Source of the DNA: Thalassovita mediterranea
GTDB taxonomy: Bacteria; Pseudomonadota; Alphaproteobacteria; Rhodobacterales; Rhodobacteraceae
Direction: 5' to 3'
Length of the DNA: 64,000 bases
NCBI RefSeq assembly: GCF_001458435.1
Contig: NZ_CYSF01000015.1
Location: forward strand, 21,155 to 85,154
Shown here: piece after piece, positions 1 through 7,970 of the stretch
Layout: each line of letters starts with the position of its first letter
How positions within the stretch are numbered: position 1 is the first letter of the stretch
Program-made: the position numbers and the translations under genes
Notes under the pieces: model-generated
The model's database searches: none
Seen by the model: the letters and a program-made list of their open reading frames with translations, nothing else
What the model was told of the DNA's origin: nothing

Positions 1-795
1 TTGCAGCGATGCGGCAGAGCCTTTGCCAACGTCGCCATAGCCACAAACCACAGCAACCTTACCGGCCAGCATGGTGTCGGTGGCGCGGCGGATGCCGTCG
101 ACCAGCGATTCCTTACAGCCGTATTTGTTGTCGAACTTCGACTTGGTCACGCTGTCGTTCACGTTGATCGCAGGGAACGGCAGCTGGCCGTTTTTCTGCA
201 GTTCGTATAGACGGTGCACGCCGGTGGTGGTTTCCTCGGATACACCCATGATCGCGTCGCGGGTTTTGGTGAACCAGCCGGGGCTTGCCGCCATACGCTT
301 GGCGATCTGTGCTTTGATCACCGCTTCTTCTTCGGACTGCGGCACGGGGATGATGTCTTCGCCCGCTTCGGCACGGGCGCCCAGCAGAACGTACAGCGTT
401 GCATCGCCACCATCGTCAAGGATCATGTTCGGGCCTTCGGCAAACATGAAGGATTTGTCGAGGTAATCCCAATGCTCTTCCAAGGACTGACCTTTGATCG
501 CAAAGACCGGAATGTCTGCCGCCGCGATCGCCGCTGCAGCGTGATCCTGGGTCGAGAAGATGTTGCAGGATGCCCAACGCACATCCGCACCTAGCGCCAC
601 CAGCGTTTCGATCAGGCAGGCGGTCTGGATGGTCATGTGCAGAGAGCCAACGATGCGCGCGCCTTTCAGCGGCTTCTCTTCGCCATACTCTTCCCGCAGC
701 GCCATCAGGCCCGGCATTTCGGTTTCAGCAATGTCCAGCTCTTTGCGGCCAAAGTCGGCAAGGCTGATGTCCTTAACAATATAGTCGTTCGCCAT
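1..795 (-). CDS. ahcY: Adenosylhomocysteinase, 5' part
   Basis: Hydrolyses S-adenosylhomocysteine to adenosine and homocysteine in the cytoplasm, closing the methyl-donor cycle. The visible 265 codons start [20 protein letters not shown] and include the family stretch [16 protein letters not shown] and the Asn/Gln-rich segment [15 protein letters not shown]. The frame reaches the window edge inside the NAD-binding motif [10 protein letters not shown], so the C-terminal part is missing only because of the window boundary. The ATG at 795 has GAGGAA about 10 bases upstream. In Rhodobacter, ahcY lies close to the regA locus; here regA is 4.3 kb away, with several genes in between. I saw no SAH or SAM riboswitch in the short leader. 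Confidence 0.97.
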   Translation of the reverse strand, partial: MANDYIVKDISLADFGRKELDIAETEMPGLMALREEYGEEKPLKGARIVGSLHMTIQTACLIETLVALGADVRWASCNIFSTQDHAAAAIAAADIPVFAIKGQSLEEHWDYLDKSFMFAEGPNMILDDGGDATLYVLLGARAEAGEDIIPVPQSEEEAVIKAQIAKRMAASPGWFTKTRDAIMGVSEETTTGVHRLYELQKNGQLPFPAINVNDSVTKSKFDNKYGCKESLVDGIRRATDTMLAGKVAVVCGYGDVGKGSAASLQ

Positions 796-887
796 CTGCG
801 AGGTTCCTCATACGAAGTTTGGCAAGGCAGATAGCACCCGACCCCCTACCCGGCAACGTGTCTTTAGGCAGAAAGGCCTATTCTTTG

Positions 888-1232
888 TTAGCTTTTTACA
901 CCTTTAGCAGTGGTTGCTGCACTCGAGGACCAATTTTGACCAGTTGCCATGATACAGGCCAGCCCATCAGCGCGGGTGATGAAAACGGTGAAACTGCCGG
1001 TTTGCGGCGATGTCCAGACCTCTAGCAGCTGTTGCGCGCTCTGCAATCCGCCGCCAGACAGTTGTTCATTATAGCGACTTTCCAGCCTTTCGACCAAAAT
1101 ACTGCGCTGCAGGCACTTTGGTGCAGAACTCGCTGACGGGGCAGATTGCGACAGTGCGGGCAGGGGCCCGATGGCCGTCGCCGCAGCAATCAGAGCGGGA
1201 ATAAAGAAGGAACGGGGGGCCTTTGTACTCAT
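888..1232 (-). CDS. Small secreted protein, paralogue of 1599-1952
   Basis: A 114-residue protein of unknown function. The N-terminus is a clear Sec signal peptide with a hydrophobic core and a likely cleavage after ALSQ. The mature part holds two cysteines, a motif RLESRYNEQLSGGGLQS and an aromatic/Gly segment ending ACIMATGQNW. These motifs are shared with the protein encoded at 1599-1952, so the two form a local paralogue pair. The start at 1232 is chosen because AAGGAG lies 8 bases upstream; an in-frame start 42 bases earlier would spoil the signal peptide. Its leader carries a large inverted repeat (1251-1334). Probably periplasmic. I do not recognise a functional family. Confidence 0.8.
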   Translation of the reverse strand: MSTKAPRSFFIPALIAAATAIGPLPALSQSAPSASSAPKCLQRSILVERLESRYNEQLSGGGLQSAQQLLEVWTSPQTGSFTVFITRADGLACIMATGQNWSSSAATTAKGVKS

Positions 1233-1250
1233 AACACAAACTCCTTGGTT

Positions 1251-1334
1251 TGAACCCGATGCGATCCGGCACAACGCTTTGGGAGGGGTCGCGGTGCCGA
1301 CGGGGAGGAGGACGTCGGATCAGCATCGGGTTCA
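1251..1334 (-). promoter_or_regulatory. Long inverted repeat in the leader of the secreted-protein gene
   Basis: Arms 1251-1268 and 1316-1334 pair over 18 base pairs with a single bulged base (A1322). A nested smaller stem (1267-1272 with 1294-1299) lies inside. The element ends about 11 bases before the AAGGAG ribosome binding site of the gene starting at 1232. On the transcribed strand the apical part holds a CCTCCTCCCC tract complementary to Shine-Dalgarno sequences. This fits a structured, possibly regulatory 5' leader; a small palindromic mobile repeat is the alternative. The pairing is read directly; the role is inferred. Confidence 0.5.
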
Positions 1335-1598
1335 CATAAATAGTACGTCAAATCTGGCGTTTTTTCGCGCTCTCTTATGGGCGCATGGCGATTAAATGAC
1401 GCCTTTTTTGACATGCGACGGGGAATTGACGCCGACTTTATCCCTGAAATGCAGGGCTAAGGTTTTGGAAAGACGGGGGCTTTTTTAAACCCAAACTTTA
1501 TGATGTCTTCCCCTCAAAAAGAGAGTGTTCGTGCGTTAAAAAACGCTGATTTTAACAGTTTGGCGGGCAAAATAAGGCGCGCAGGTGCCTAATCGGCG
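1335..1598. other. Intergenic spacer without a recognised gene
   Basis: The 366-base gap between the two paralogues (1233-1598) holds the leader inverted repeat at 1251-1334. In the rest I see only small hairpins (CCCTG/CAGGG near 1442-1456 and GCGTT/AACGC at 1533-1546) and AT-rich stretches that probably contain the promoter of the 888-1232 gene and the 3' end of the 1599-1952 transcript. No convincing open frame is present. Confidence 0.5.
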
Positions 1599-1952
1599 TC
1601 AACTGGACACACCTTTCAGCGGCAAATCATAGCCAATCCAGTTTTCTCCGGTGGCAACAATGCAGGCCTGACCGCTGGGATTTGTCACAAAAATGGTAAA
1701 GCTGCCGGTGCTGTCCGAACTCCAGATTTCCAGCAGAGTTTCAGGGGTTTGCAATCCACGCCCCAACAGATCTTCGCCATAGCGTTGGGTCAGGCTGTGA
1801 ACCAATCGATCGCGGCTCATGCAGCTGACATCGGATGCAGCCTGTGATTGCACCTCTGGTGCAGCAGATGGGGTAGGGGTCTGCGATACCGCAGGCGGGG
1901 CAAGTGCAGCGGTCCCAAAGACCACCGCGGTTGACAAAAGACGTTTGAACAT
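1599..1952 (-). CDS. Small secreted protein, paralogue of 888-1232
   Basis: A 117-residue protein of unknown function with a signal peptide ending at about residue 23 (PPAVSQ), then a Pro/Ser/Ala-rich linker, then a C-terminal domain of about 70 residues. The domain matches the neighbour at 888-1232 in its two cysteines, the LxxRYxExLxxxGLQ helix and the GSFTIFVTNPSGQACIVATG core. The start at 1952 is preceded by AGAAAGGAAG. The two genes are tandem on the same strand but separated by 366 bases, so they probably have separate promoters. A periplasmic location is inferred from the signal peptide. Confidence 0.8.
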   Translation of the reverse strand: MFKRLLSTAVVFGTAALAPPAVSQTPTPSAAPEVQSQAASDVSCMSRDRLVHSLTQRYGEDLLGRGLQTPETLLEIWSSDSTGSFTIFVTNPSGQACIVATGENWIGYDLPLKGVSS

Positions 1953-2174
1953 CGGGCTTCCTTTCTGGTCATGCTGGTTCAGCCGACCGGACCACCTGCC
2001 CGGCCGTCTACACTAAATATAGGAAATAGGGGGTCCAATTACGATATCTGGGGCCCACACGGGCCAACACATCGCCGTGGCGGTGTTGAAACATTCATGA
2101 CAAACAGCCCACAGCGTTGCGCGGTGCAGGGCAGGGCGCTACTGCTAGGGTCCACACCAAAGGACACCGCCGAA

Positions 2175-2771
2175 ATGCCCCCGAAAACACCCCGCGCATG
2201 GCAACGCATGCTGTCTGGCCGCCGCCTTGACCTGCTGGACCCCACCCCCGTGGATGTCGAGATTGAGGATATCGCACACGGTCTGGCCTTTGTTGCGCGC
2301 TGGAACGGGCAGACGGCGGGCGATTTCGCCTATTCGGTCGCCGAACACTCGCTACTGGTGGAGGAGTTGTTTGGCCGCATGTACCCCGGTCAGCCGACCA
2401 AATGGCATCTGGCCGCCCTGCTGCACGACGCGCCGGAATATGTCATCGGGGACATGATTTCACCGGTAAAGGCCGCTGTCGGCCCCGGTTACGACGATCT
2501 GGACAAACGCCTGACCGCCGCAATCCACATCCGTTTCGGCCTGCCTGCCGCAATTCCGGTGAAGGTGAAACGCCAGATTAAACGCGCCGACAAGGTCAGC
2601 GCCTGGATGGAAGCCACCCAAATCGCCGGTTTCACCGAGGCAGAGGCAAACAAGTTCTTTGGCAAGGTCGATCCCGCATTGATCGACGGGCTGACCATAC
2701 GCCTGCGTCCCCCTGTTGAGGTGCGCGGGGATTTCACCGCTCGTCACCAAACGCTGCTGAATGCGCTCTGA
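2175..2771 (+). CDS. HD-domain hydrolase, YfbR-like
   Basis: A 198-residue HD-superfamily protein of the YfbR/COG1896 type; members are metal-dependent phosphohydrolases, some acting on 5'-deoxyribonucleotides. Visible metal-site residues are AEHS (H58) and AALLHDAPEY (H84, D85, E88), with a later aspartate in the KRADKVSAW helix. The frame is open much further upstream, but the ATG at 2175 is chosen because homologues begin shortly before the LDLLDPTPVDV segment and AAGGA lies about 10 bases upstream. The gene overlaps the next one by 11 bases, implying co-translation. The substrate cannot be told from sequence. Confidence 0.85.
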   Translation: MPPKTPRAWQRMLSGRRLDLLDPTPVDVEIEDIAHGLAFVARWNGQTAGDFAYSVAEHSLLVEELFGRMYPGQPTKWHLAALLHDAPEYVIGDMISPVKAAVGPGYDDLDKRLTAAIHIRFGLPAAIPVKVKRQIKRADKVSAWMEATQIAGFTEAEANKFFGKVDPALIDGLTIRLRPPVEVRGDFTARHQTLLNAL

Positions 2772-3255
2772 TCCCGCTATCCGTCCCCCCGTCGCCTTTG
2801 ACATCGGCCCGATGGCACGGGTGTTGTCGGATATCATCAGGGCAGGGGGTACCACCGCGATGACCACGCCGGTCGACGCGCAGGATATGGCGGCGATGAT
2901 GGCGCGGGACGCAGATCGTTCCGCATGGTTCGTGGCAGAGGTGGCGGGGGAGATTGCCGGTTTTCAGCACATCAACCCCTATGCAGGCCTACCGCCAGAG
3001 GCCTGTGATATCGCCACATTTGTCGGGCAGGGGCGTCAGCAACTGGGTGTGGGGTCGGCGTTGTTCACCGCCACCGCGCAGGCGGCGCGGGATCTGGGGT
3101 ATAGTTGGATCTGCGCCTGCATTCGCACCGACAACGCAGGCGGGCGCGCCTACTATCAAAGCCGCGGATTTCGTGACTATCAGTTGCTAGAAGGTGTGAC
3201 GCTGGCCAATGGGCAGCGGGTCAACCAGATGCTGACCCGCTTTGATCTAGATTGA
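2761..3255 (+). CDS. GNAT-family N-acetyltransferase
   Basis: A 164-residue acetyl-CoA-dependent acyltransferase. The acetyl-CoA pyrophosphate-binding motif is visible as GRQQLGVGSALF at about residues 91-102, followed by the typical helix (ATAQAARDLG) and the C-terminal strand-turn motif NAGGRAYYQSRGF. The length is normal for a single GNAT domain. It overlaps the HD hydrolase gene by 11 bases and is probably in its operon. The acceptor substrate is unknown. Confidence 0.88.
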   Translation: MRSDPAIRPPVAFDIGPMARVLSDIIRAGGTTAMTTPVDAQDMAAMMARDADRSAWFVAEVAGEIAGFQHINPYAGLPPEACDIATFVGQGRQQLGVGSALFTATAQAARDLGYSWICACIRTDNAGGRAYYQSRGFRDYQLLEGVTLANGQRVNQMLTRFDLD

Positions 3256-3288
3256 TCCAATTGTTCAGCCGCCAAGGGGCGATGTACT

Positions 3289-3371
3289 AGCGCCGTTCCG
3301 AGGGGTGGCGTGAACGCGCCGCCCCGTGGGGCGGAACGGCGCGGCCCAACAGTACCTGTTGGGCGGGACAT
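3289..3371 (+). repeat. Structured intergenic repeat, copy 1
   Basis: An 83-bp element repeated at 61117-61200 in the same orientation. An outer 11-bp perfect stem (3290-3300 with 3332-3342) encloses smaller hairpins and is followed by a second perfect hairpin, GCCCAACAG-TAC-CTGTTGGGC (3344-3364), then GGGACAT. In the other copy the outer stem differs at two positions on both arms so that pairing is kept. It lies between the convergent GNAT and DJ-1 genes. No T-tract follows, so it is not a standard intrinsic terminator. Confidence 0.85.
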
Positions 3372-3402
3372 CTAAATAGAGACTCGCAGGATCAACGCCG
3401 CC

Positions 3403-4086
3403 TTAGGACAGCGCCTTCACGATCAGATCGGCAACCGCAACGGAGGAGTTGGGGTTCTGACCGGTGATCAGGTTCGCGTCCTGAACTGCATAAGGCATCC
3501 AATCGTCACCTTTGGAATAGTCGCCACCGCGTTCAATCAACAGATCTTCCAACAGGTTCGGCACCACGTTGGTCAGGCCCACCGCCTCTTCCTCAGTGTT
3601 GGAGAAACCGGTCACTTTGCGGCCTTTGACGATATAGTCGCCATTCCCCTCTTTGGTGTTCGCAAACACGATCGGGCCGTGGCAGACCGCACCGACAGGT
3701 TTACCGGCGGCAAAGAAACCTTCGATCAGTGCAATCGACTGCGCATCGTCCACCAGATCCCACATCGGGCCGTGACCACCGGGGTAGAAGATGGCGTCAA
3801 AGTCATCCGCAGCCACATCCGCCAGTTTCACGGTGGTGTTCAGCGCGGTCGTCGCCTTGGCATCTGCCTCAAAGCGGTGGGTGTGTTCGGTTTGGAAATC
3901 AGGCTCATTGCTCTTGGGGTCCAGCGGCGGCAGCCCCCCTTTGGGCGACGCCAGCGTCAGCTCAAACCCCGCATCGACAAAGGCGTAGTAGGGCGCGGCC
4001 AGCTCTTCCAGCCAGAAACCGGTTTTCTCACCAGTGGTGCCCAGTTGATCGTGCGAGGTCAGCACAACAAGGATTTTCTTCGACAT
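3403..4086 (-). CDS. DJ-1/PfpI (Hsp31-like) family protein
   Basis: A 227-residue class I glutamine-amidotransferase-fold protein. The nucleophile elbow AVCHGP places the reactive cysteine at C135 followed by H136; YPGGHGPMWD comes just before, and the conserved acidic residue lies in the FWLEELAAPYY segment near residue 28. Relatives act as glyoxalase III or deglycase-type enzymes or chaperones against reactive carbonyl stress. The start at 4086 has AAAGGAA about 10 bases upstream and gives the typical N-terminus KKILVVLTS. It is divergent from a LysR regulator, which suggests control by that neighbour. The exact activity is unproven. Confidence 0.9.
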   Translation of the reverse strand: MSKKILVVLTSHDQLGTTGEKTGFWLEELAAPYYAFVDAGFELTLASPKGGLPPLDPKSNEPDFQTEHTHRFEADAKATTALNTTVKLADVAADDFDAIFYPGGHGPMWDLVDDAQSIALIEGFFAAGKPVGAVCHGPIVFANTKEGNGDYIVKGRKVTGFSNTEEEAVGLTNVVPNLLEDLLIERGGDYSKGDDWMPYAVQDANLITGQNPNSSVAVADLIVKALS

Positions 4087-4217
4087 CAGACAGGTTCCTT
4101 TCACAGACAGCCACATCACTGGCCGTTTCGCAAAAGACCTAATTATCGTTGCCCATGTGAAACAAGACGCCTATTCTGCAACACTCTTTTGCAGACAAAC
4201 AACAGTTGAGGGCGTCC
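4087..4217. promoter_or_regulatory. Divergent promoter region with an inverted repeat
   Basis: This 131-base gap separates the DJ-1 gene (minus) from the LysR gene (plus). It contains a separated 8-bp inverted repeat, GCAAAAGA (4130-4137) and TCTTTTGC (4185-4192). LysR-type regulators usually bind such a shared region and control both themselves and the divergent gene. The repeat is visible; its use as an operator is inferred. Confidence 0.4.
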
Positions 4218-5093
4218 ATGGCAATCTGGGACGGGGTAGAAGAATTTTCCGTGGTCGCCCAAACCGGCAGCTTCACCGCGGCGGCACAGCGGCTGCATGT
4301 ATCCACCTCTCATGTGTCGCGCCAGATCAGCGCGTTGGAACAGCGGTTGGGGGTGAAACTGCTGGCGCGCACCACCCGCAGCGTGCGCCTGACAGAGGTG
4401 GGCGCCGATTATCTGGCGCAGGTGGATCACCTGATCACCGCCTTGCAGGACGCCAATCAAAGCGTCGGCGGGCAGAACGCGGCGCTTAGCGGCAATATCC
4501 GTGTGTCCGCCGCTGGTCCGTTTGCCGAACATACGCTGGCACCACTGCTGTTGGACTTTGCCGCCGCACACCCGCAGATCACGCTGGATCTGGATTTCAA
4601 CAATCGCACCATTGATCTGGTGGCAGAAGGCTATGATTTTGCCCTGCGCTACGGCGTGTTGCGCAACAGTTCCCTGATCGCGCGCAAGCTGGTGGATCAC
4701 CGTTTGGCCTGCGTCGCCTCTGCCGACTATCTGCGCGACCACGGCACGCCGCAAACGCCGAAGGATCTGGCAGGCCATTCCTGTCTGGTGGCGAACAATG
4801 ACGTCTGGCGGTTTCAGGATCCGGAAACAGACAAGCCACTGGACGTGCGCGTCAGCGGGCGGATGCGCACCAACAACGTGCCCTTGATGCTAGAGGGGGT
4901 GCGCCGTGGCTTTGGCATCGCCTATTCGCCGATCACCAATGTGCAGCCGCTGATTGATCGCGGCGAGGCGCAGGCGATCCTAACACCGTTCGAGGATCGC
5001 AGTCGGTCGCATTGGATCGTCTATCCCGACCGGCATCTGATGCCGCGCCATGTGCGCGCGGCAATTGATCACCTCATCTCGGCTTTCAATTAG
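4218..5093 (+). CDS. LysR-family transcriptional regulator
   Basis: A 291-residue regulator. An N-terminal winged helix-turn-helix (FSVVAQTGSFTAAAQRLHVSTSHVSRQI, residues about 10-38) is followed by a periplasmic-binding-like effector domain from about residue 90. The sequence resembles the group of LysR proteins that control a single divergent enzyme gene. The ATG at 4218 is chosen because GAGGG lies 5 bases upstream; a TTG 12 bases earlier is a weaker option. The 3' end overlaps the convergent regA gene by 4 bases. The likely target is the divergent DJ-1/PfpI gene. Confidence 0.92.
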   Translation: MAIWDGVEEFSVVAQTGSFTAAAQRLHVSTSHVSRQISALEQRLGVKLLARTTRSVRLTEVGADYLAQVDHLITALQDANQSVGGQNAALSGNIRVSAAGPFAEHTLAPLLLDFAAAHPQITLDLDFNNRTIDLVAEGYDFALRYGVLRNSSLIARKLVDHRLACVASADYLRDHGTPQTPKDLAGHSCLVANNDVWRFQDPETDKPLDVRVSGRMRTNNVPLMLEGVRRGFGIAYSPITNVQPLIDRGEAQAILTPFEDRSRSHWIVYPDRHLMPRHVRAAIDHLISAFN

Positions 5094-5641
5094 CGCGGGC
5101 TGCGTTTGGCCAGAATGCGCTGTAGGGTACGGCGGTGCATGTTCAGCCGGCGGGCAGTTTCCGACACGTTGCGATCGCACAGCTCATAGACACGCTGGAT
5201 ATGCTCCCAACGCACACGATCCGCACTCATCGGGTTTTCCGGCGGCGGCGGCAGTTCGTCACCGTTCGCCAGTAGCGCATTGGTGATGTCGGTGGCATCC
5301 GCAGGTTTTGACAGATAGTCCGTCGCGCCGATTTTCACCGCCGCCACAGCCGTGGCAATCGCACCATAGCCGGTCAGAACCACGATCCTGCAATTGGGAC
5401 GCTTTTCGCGCAGCACCTCTACCACATCCAGACCATTGCCATCCTCTAGACGCAGGTCACACACCGCATAAGCCGGGGGGCGTGCGGTGGCGATGGCTTT
5501 GCCTGCGGCGACAGAACCGGCGGTTTCCACCTCAAAACCGCGTTTTTCCATCGCCTTGGCCAATCGTTTCAGAAACGGCTCATCGTCATCAAGCAACAAC
5601 AGCGTCTTATCTTCGCCAACGTCCTGCAGCGGATCTGCCAT
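5090..5641 (-). CDS. regA: Redox response regulator RegA/PrrA/ActR
   Basis: A 183-residue response regulator, partner of RegB; family members control photosynthesis, respiration, carbon and nitrogen fixation in answer to redox state. The receiver domain shows the acidic pocket (D18-D20), phospho-acceptor D62 in AVCDLRLEDG, T90 and K112. A four-proline linker (131-134), the family hallmark, leads to a Fis-type helix-turn-helix ending ETARRLNMHRRTLQRILAKR. It lies downstream of senC on the same strand, divergent from regB, the arrangement known in Rhodobacter. Confidence 0.97.
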   Translation of the reverse strand: MADPLQDVGEDKTLLLLDDDEPFLKRLAKAMEKRGFEVETAGSVAAGKAIATARPPAYAVCDLRLEDGNGLDVVEVLREKRPNCRIVVLTGYGAIATAVAAVKIGATDYLSKPADATDITNALLANGDELPPPPENPMSADRVRWEHIQRVYELCDRNVSETARRLNMHRRTLQRILAKRSPR

Positions 5642-5725
5642 GATTAATCTACCTTCGCGCGTCCTGTTTCATTTGGTTCTATAGGCGCCATACAGCCCCG
5701 TCAAACCTCTGCCCTGAACCGTGGG

Positions 5726-6346
5726 TCACATATTCTCGATAAAACACTCAACAGAATCGGCGATCTGTTCAGACGTCGCTTCGCGGCGATAGAACTCTGC
5801 AAATCCTGTCTCTGGGAACATGAGATAGGTGAAGGTAGAGTGGTCGACCAGATAATATTCGTTGTCCCCATCCTCAGGCAGTTGTTTTTTATAGTAAGTT
5901 TTATAGGCCTTTGAGGCCACTTTCACCTGTTCAGGACTGCCGGTCAGGCCCACCATACGCGGGTGCATGTAGCTGGCATAATCGCTTACTGTTTCGGGGG
6001 TATCCCGTTCAGGATCCACCGAGATGAAGACCGAATTGATCGTGTGACCACGCTCTTCCAGCATGGTGACGGCCTCACCGTTGCGCGCCGCGTCAAAGGG
6101 GCACACATCAGGGCAGAAGGTGTAGCCGAAATAAACCAGCGTCGGCGCGGTGATCACGTCCTTATCGGTCACAGTTTGCCCATCAGCATTCACCAATTCA
6201 AATGGCCCGCCAATCGCCCCGCCTGCAACAGAGGAGGTGCGGCACTCTGCCAAGGCGTCGCCTGTGCGCATCGTGGCATAATATGTGCCGCCCAACAGGG
6301 CGAGTGCAGCAACAGCAGCGGTCGAAGCAATCAAGGCGCGGTTCAT
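5726..6346 (-). CDS. senC: SCO1/SenC/PrrC copper protein
   Basis: A 206-residue membrane-anchored thioredoxin-fold protein that delivers copper to cytochrome oxidase and links oxidase activity to RegB. One N-terminal transmembrane helix (about residues 5-24) is followed by a periplasmic domain with the copper motif FCPDVCP (C78, C82) and the distal ligand H169 in YYLVDHSTF. It is divergent from regB across a 97-base gap that must hold both promoters, and upstream of regA. Confidence 0.96.
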   Translation of the reverse strand: MNRALIASTAAVAALALLGGTYYATMRTGDALAECRTSSVAGGAIGGPFELVNADGQTVTDKDVITAPTLVYFGYTFCPDVCPFDAARNGEAVTMLEERGHTINSVFISVDPERDTPETVSDYASYMHPRMVGLTGSPEQVKVASKAYKTYYKKQLPEDGDNEYYLVDHSTFTYLMFPETGFAEFYRREATSEQIADSVECFIENM

Positions 6347-6443
6347 TTGGTTTTCCTTTATGGGTACTGCAACTTATGTTTGATCTTAGGTGCATATTTA
6401 ACAGCTGCTGACAAAGATCAACGGGACGAAGGCGCGCAGGTAC

Positions 6444-7844
6444 ATGACAGACGGCGGATTTGACATCCTCAAGGATCACAATCGCGGCAACTGGATCAAG
6501 TTGCGCACAATCACATTGCTGCGTTGGGGCGCGATTTGCGGTCAGTTGATCGCCATTCTGGTGGCGCAACAGGTTCTGAATCTGGATCTGGAAATCGGCC
6601 TTTGTCTGTTGGTGATATCCGTATCGGTGATTGGCAACCTTGTTGCGATGTCTATCTTCCCAGAGGCTAAGCGACTGACAGAAAACGAAAACCTGCTTAT
6701 GGTTCTCTTTGATCTGGTCCAGCTTTTACTGCTTCTTTATCTAACCGGCGGTTTGCACAATCCGTTTTCTATCCTGATCCTTGGGCCTGTTGTGGTGTCG
6801 GCATCAGCATTTTCAACAAAGGCCACGATTTTTCTAGGCGTCACCACGTTGCTGGCGGTGACACTGCTGACCGAGTTTCACCTGCCGCTTCGCTTACAAA
6901 GTGGTGAGGTGTTGCAGGTGCCGGATATCTTTGTTTTTGGAAACTGGATGGCGATTGTCATCGCTGTTGTGTTTCTGGGCGTCTATGCACGGCGCGTCAC
7001 GGCTGAAATGCACGCGATGTCCGACGCTTTGCAGGCCACCTATATGGCACTGAGTCGGGAACAAAAACTAACCGATATCGGCGGTGTCGTTGCTGCGGCC
7101 GCACATGAGTTGGGCACGCCTCTGGCCACCATCAAACTGACCAGCGCCGAGTTGATCGAAGACCTAGACGATCGACCCGACCTACAAGAAGATGCCCGCC
7201 TGATCCGCGAACAGGCCGATCGCTGCCGCGACATCATGCGGTCTATGGGGCGCGCCGGCAAAGATGACCTGCATCTGAAACGCGCCCCGCTAGAAGCCGT
7301 CCTGCGCGAAGCAGCTGAACCACATATGGGCCGTGGCAAAACAGTACATTTCGAAATCAATTCGGACACAGACGCGCCCCAAAGTCAGCCCATCGTTCTG
7401 CGCCGCCCCGAAGTGATCCACGGTTTGCGAAACCTGATCCAGAACGGCGTCGACTTTGCCGCCAGTCAGGTTTGGGTCGAGGCCGAATGGTCCGCAAAAC
7501 ACATTTCTGTGCGTATTATGGATGACGGCAACGGCTATCCACCGCACTTGATCGGTCGGATCGGCGACCCGCTGATGCGGCGACGCAGACAGACCGACAG
7601 CACCCAACAACGTCCTGAATACGAAGGTATGGGCTTGGGGCTGTTCATCGCCAAAACCTTGCTTGAACGATCCGGCGCCGAACTAATTTTTGCGAACGCA
7701 AGTGACCCCGCCGCCCCGCCGCACCCTGCCATACAAAAACGCGGTGCAGTGGTAGAGGTCCTGTGGCCGCGTGCCAAGATCGATGGAACCCCAGACAAAG
7801 GTGAAGATGGCTATTTGGGCCCCAACCAACCGCTAGAAATCTGA
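6444..7844 (+). CDS. regB: Redox sensor histidine kinase RegB/PrrB
   Basis: A 466-residue membrane histidine kinase that phosphorylates RegA. Six hydrophobic segments span about residues 22-180 and include the quinone-binding heptapeptide GGLHNPF at 102-108. The H-box AAAHELGTPLATI puts the phospho-acceptor at H221. The redox-active linker cysteine is present as C261 in QADRCRDIMRSMG. The ATP-binding domain shows N-box NLIQNGVDFA, DDGNGYPP and GMGLGLFIAKTL. All residues known to matter for redox sensing in the family are intact, so the system should be functional. Confidence 0.97.
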   Translation: MTDGGFDILKDHNRGNWIKLRTITLLRWGAICGQLIAILVAQQVLNLDLEIGLCLLVISVSVIGNLVAMSIFPEAKRLTENENLLMVLFDLVQLLLLLYLTGGLHNPFSILILGPVVVSASAFSTKATIFLGVTTLLAVTLLTEFHLPLRLQSGEVLQVPDIFVFGNWMAIVIAVVFLGVYARRVTAEMHAMSDALQATYMALSREQKLTDIGGVVAAAAHELGTPLATIKLTSAELIEDLDDRPDLQEDARLIREQADRCRDIMRSMGRAGKDDLHLKRAPLEAVLREAAEPHMGRGKTVHFEINSDTDAPQSQPIVLRRPEVIHGLRNLIQNGVDFAASQVWVEAEWSAKHISVRIMDDGNGYPPHLIGRIGDPLMRRRRQTDSTQQRPEYEGMGLGLFIAKTLLERSGAELIFANASDPAAPPHPAIQKRGAVVEVLWPRAKIDGTPDKGEDGYLGPNQPLEI

Positions 7845-7888
7845 GGGTATCAGGTAATCCGGTCCACAATACGCGCGGCATTGGAAAG

Positions 7889-7903
7889 TTAACCTTTTGT
7901 TAA
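7889..7903. promoter_or_regulatory. CtrA-type box upstream of the PAS gene
   Basis: TTAACCTTTTGTTAA is a perfect TTAA-N7-TTAA CtrA site, followed by CC to complete the favoured TTAAC half-site. It lies 67 bases before the GTG start of the PAS protein and 45 bases after the regB stop. CtrA is the master cell-cycle and motility regulator of Alphaproteobacteria and works in the DivL-CckA-ChpT pathway, which fits a DivL-like gene downstream. Binding is inferred from sequence. Confidence 0.65.
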
Positions 7904-7970
7904 CCTTCAAGACACAACCCTAGTACGGGCCTGTTGCAGGCCTAGCTTGGGCAATCTTGGAGGCACCGCA

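Noticed and set aside
796..887. SAH or SAM riboswitch ahead of ahcY
   Set aside because: I looked for the conserved core motifs in this short leader and did not find them.
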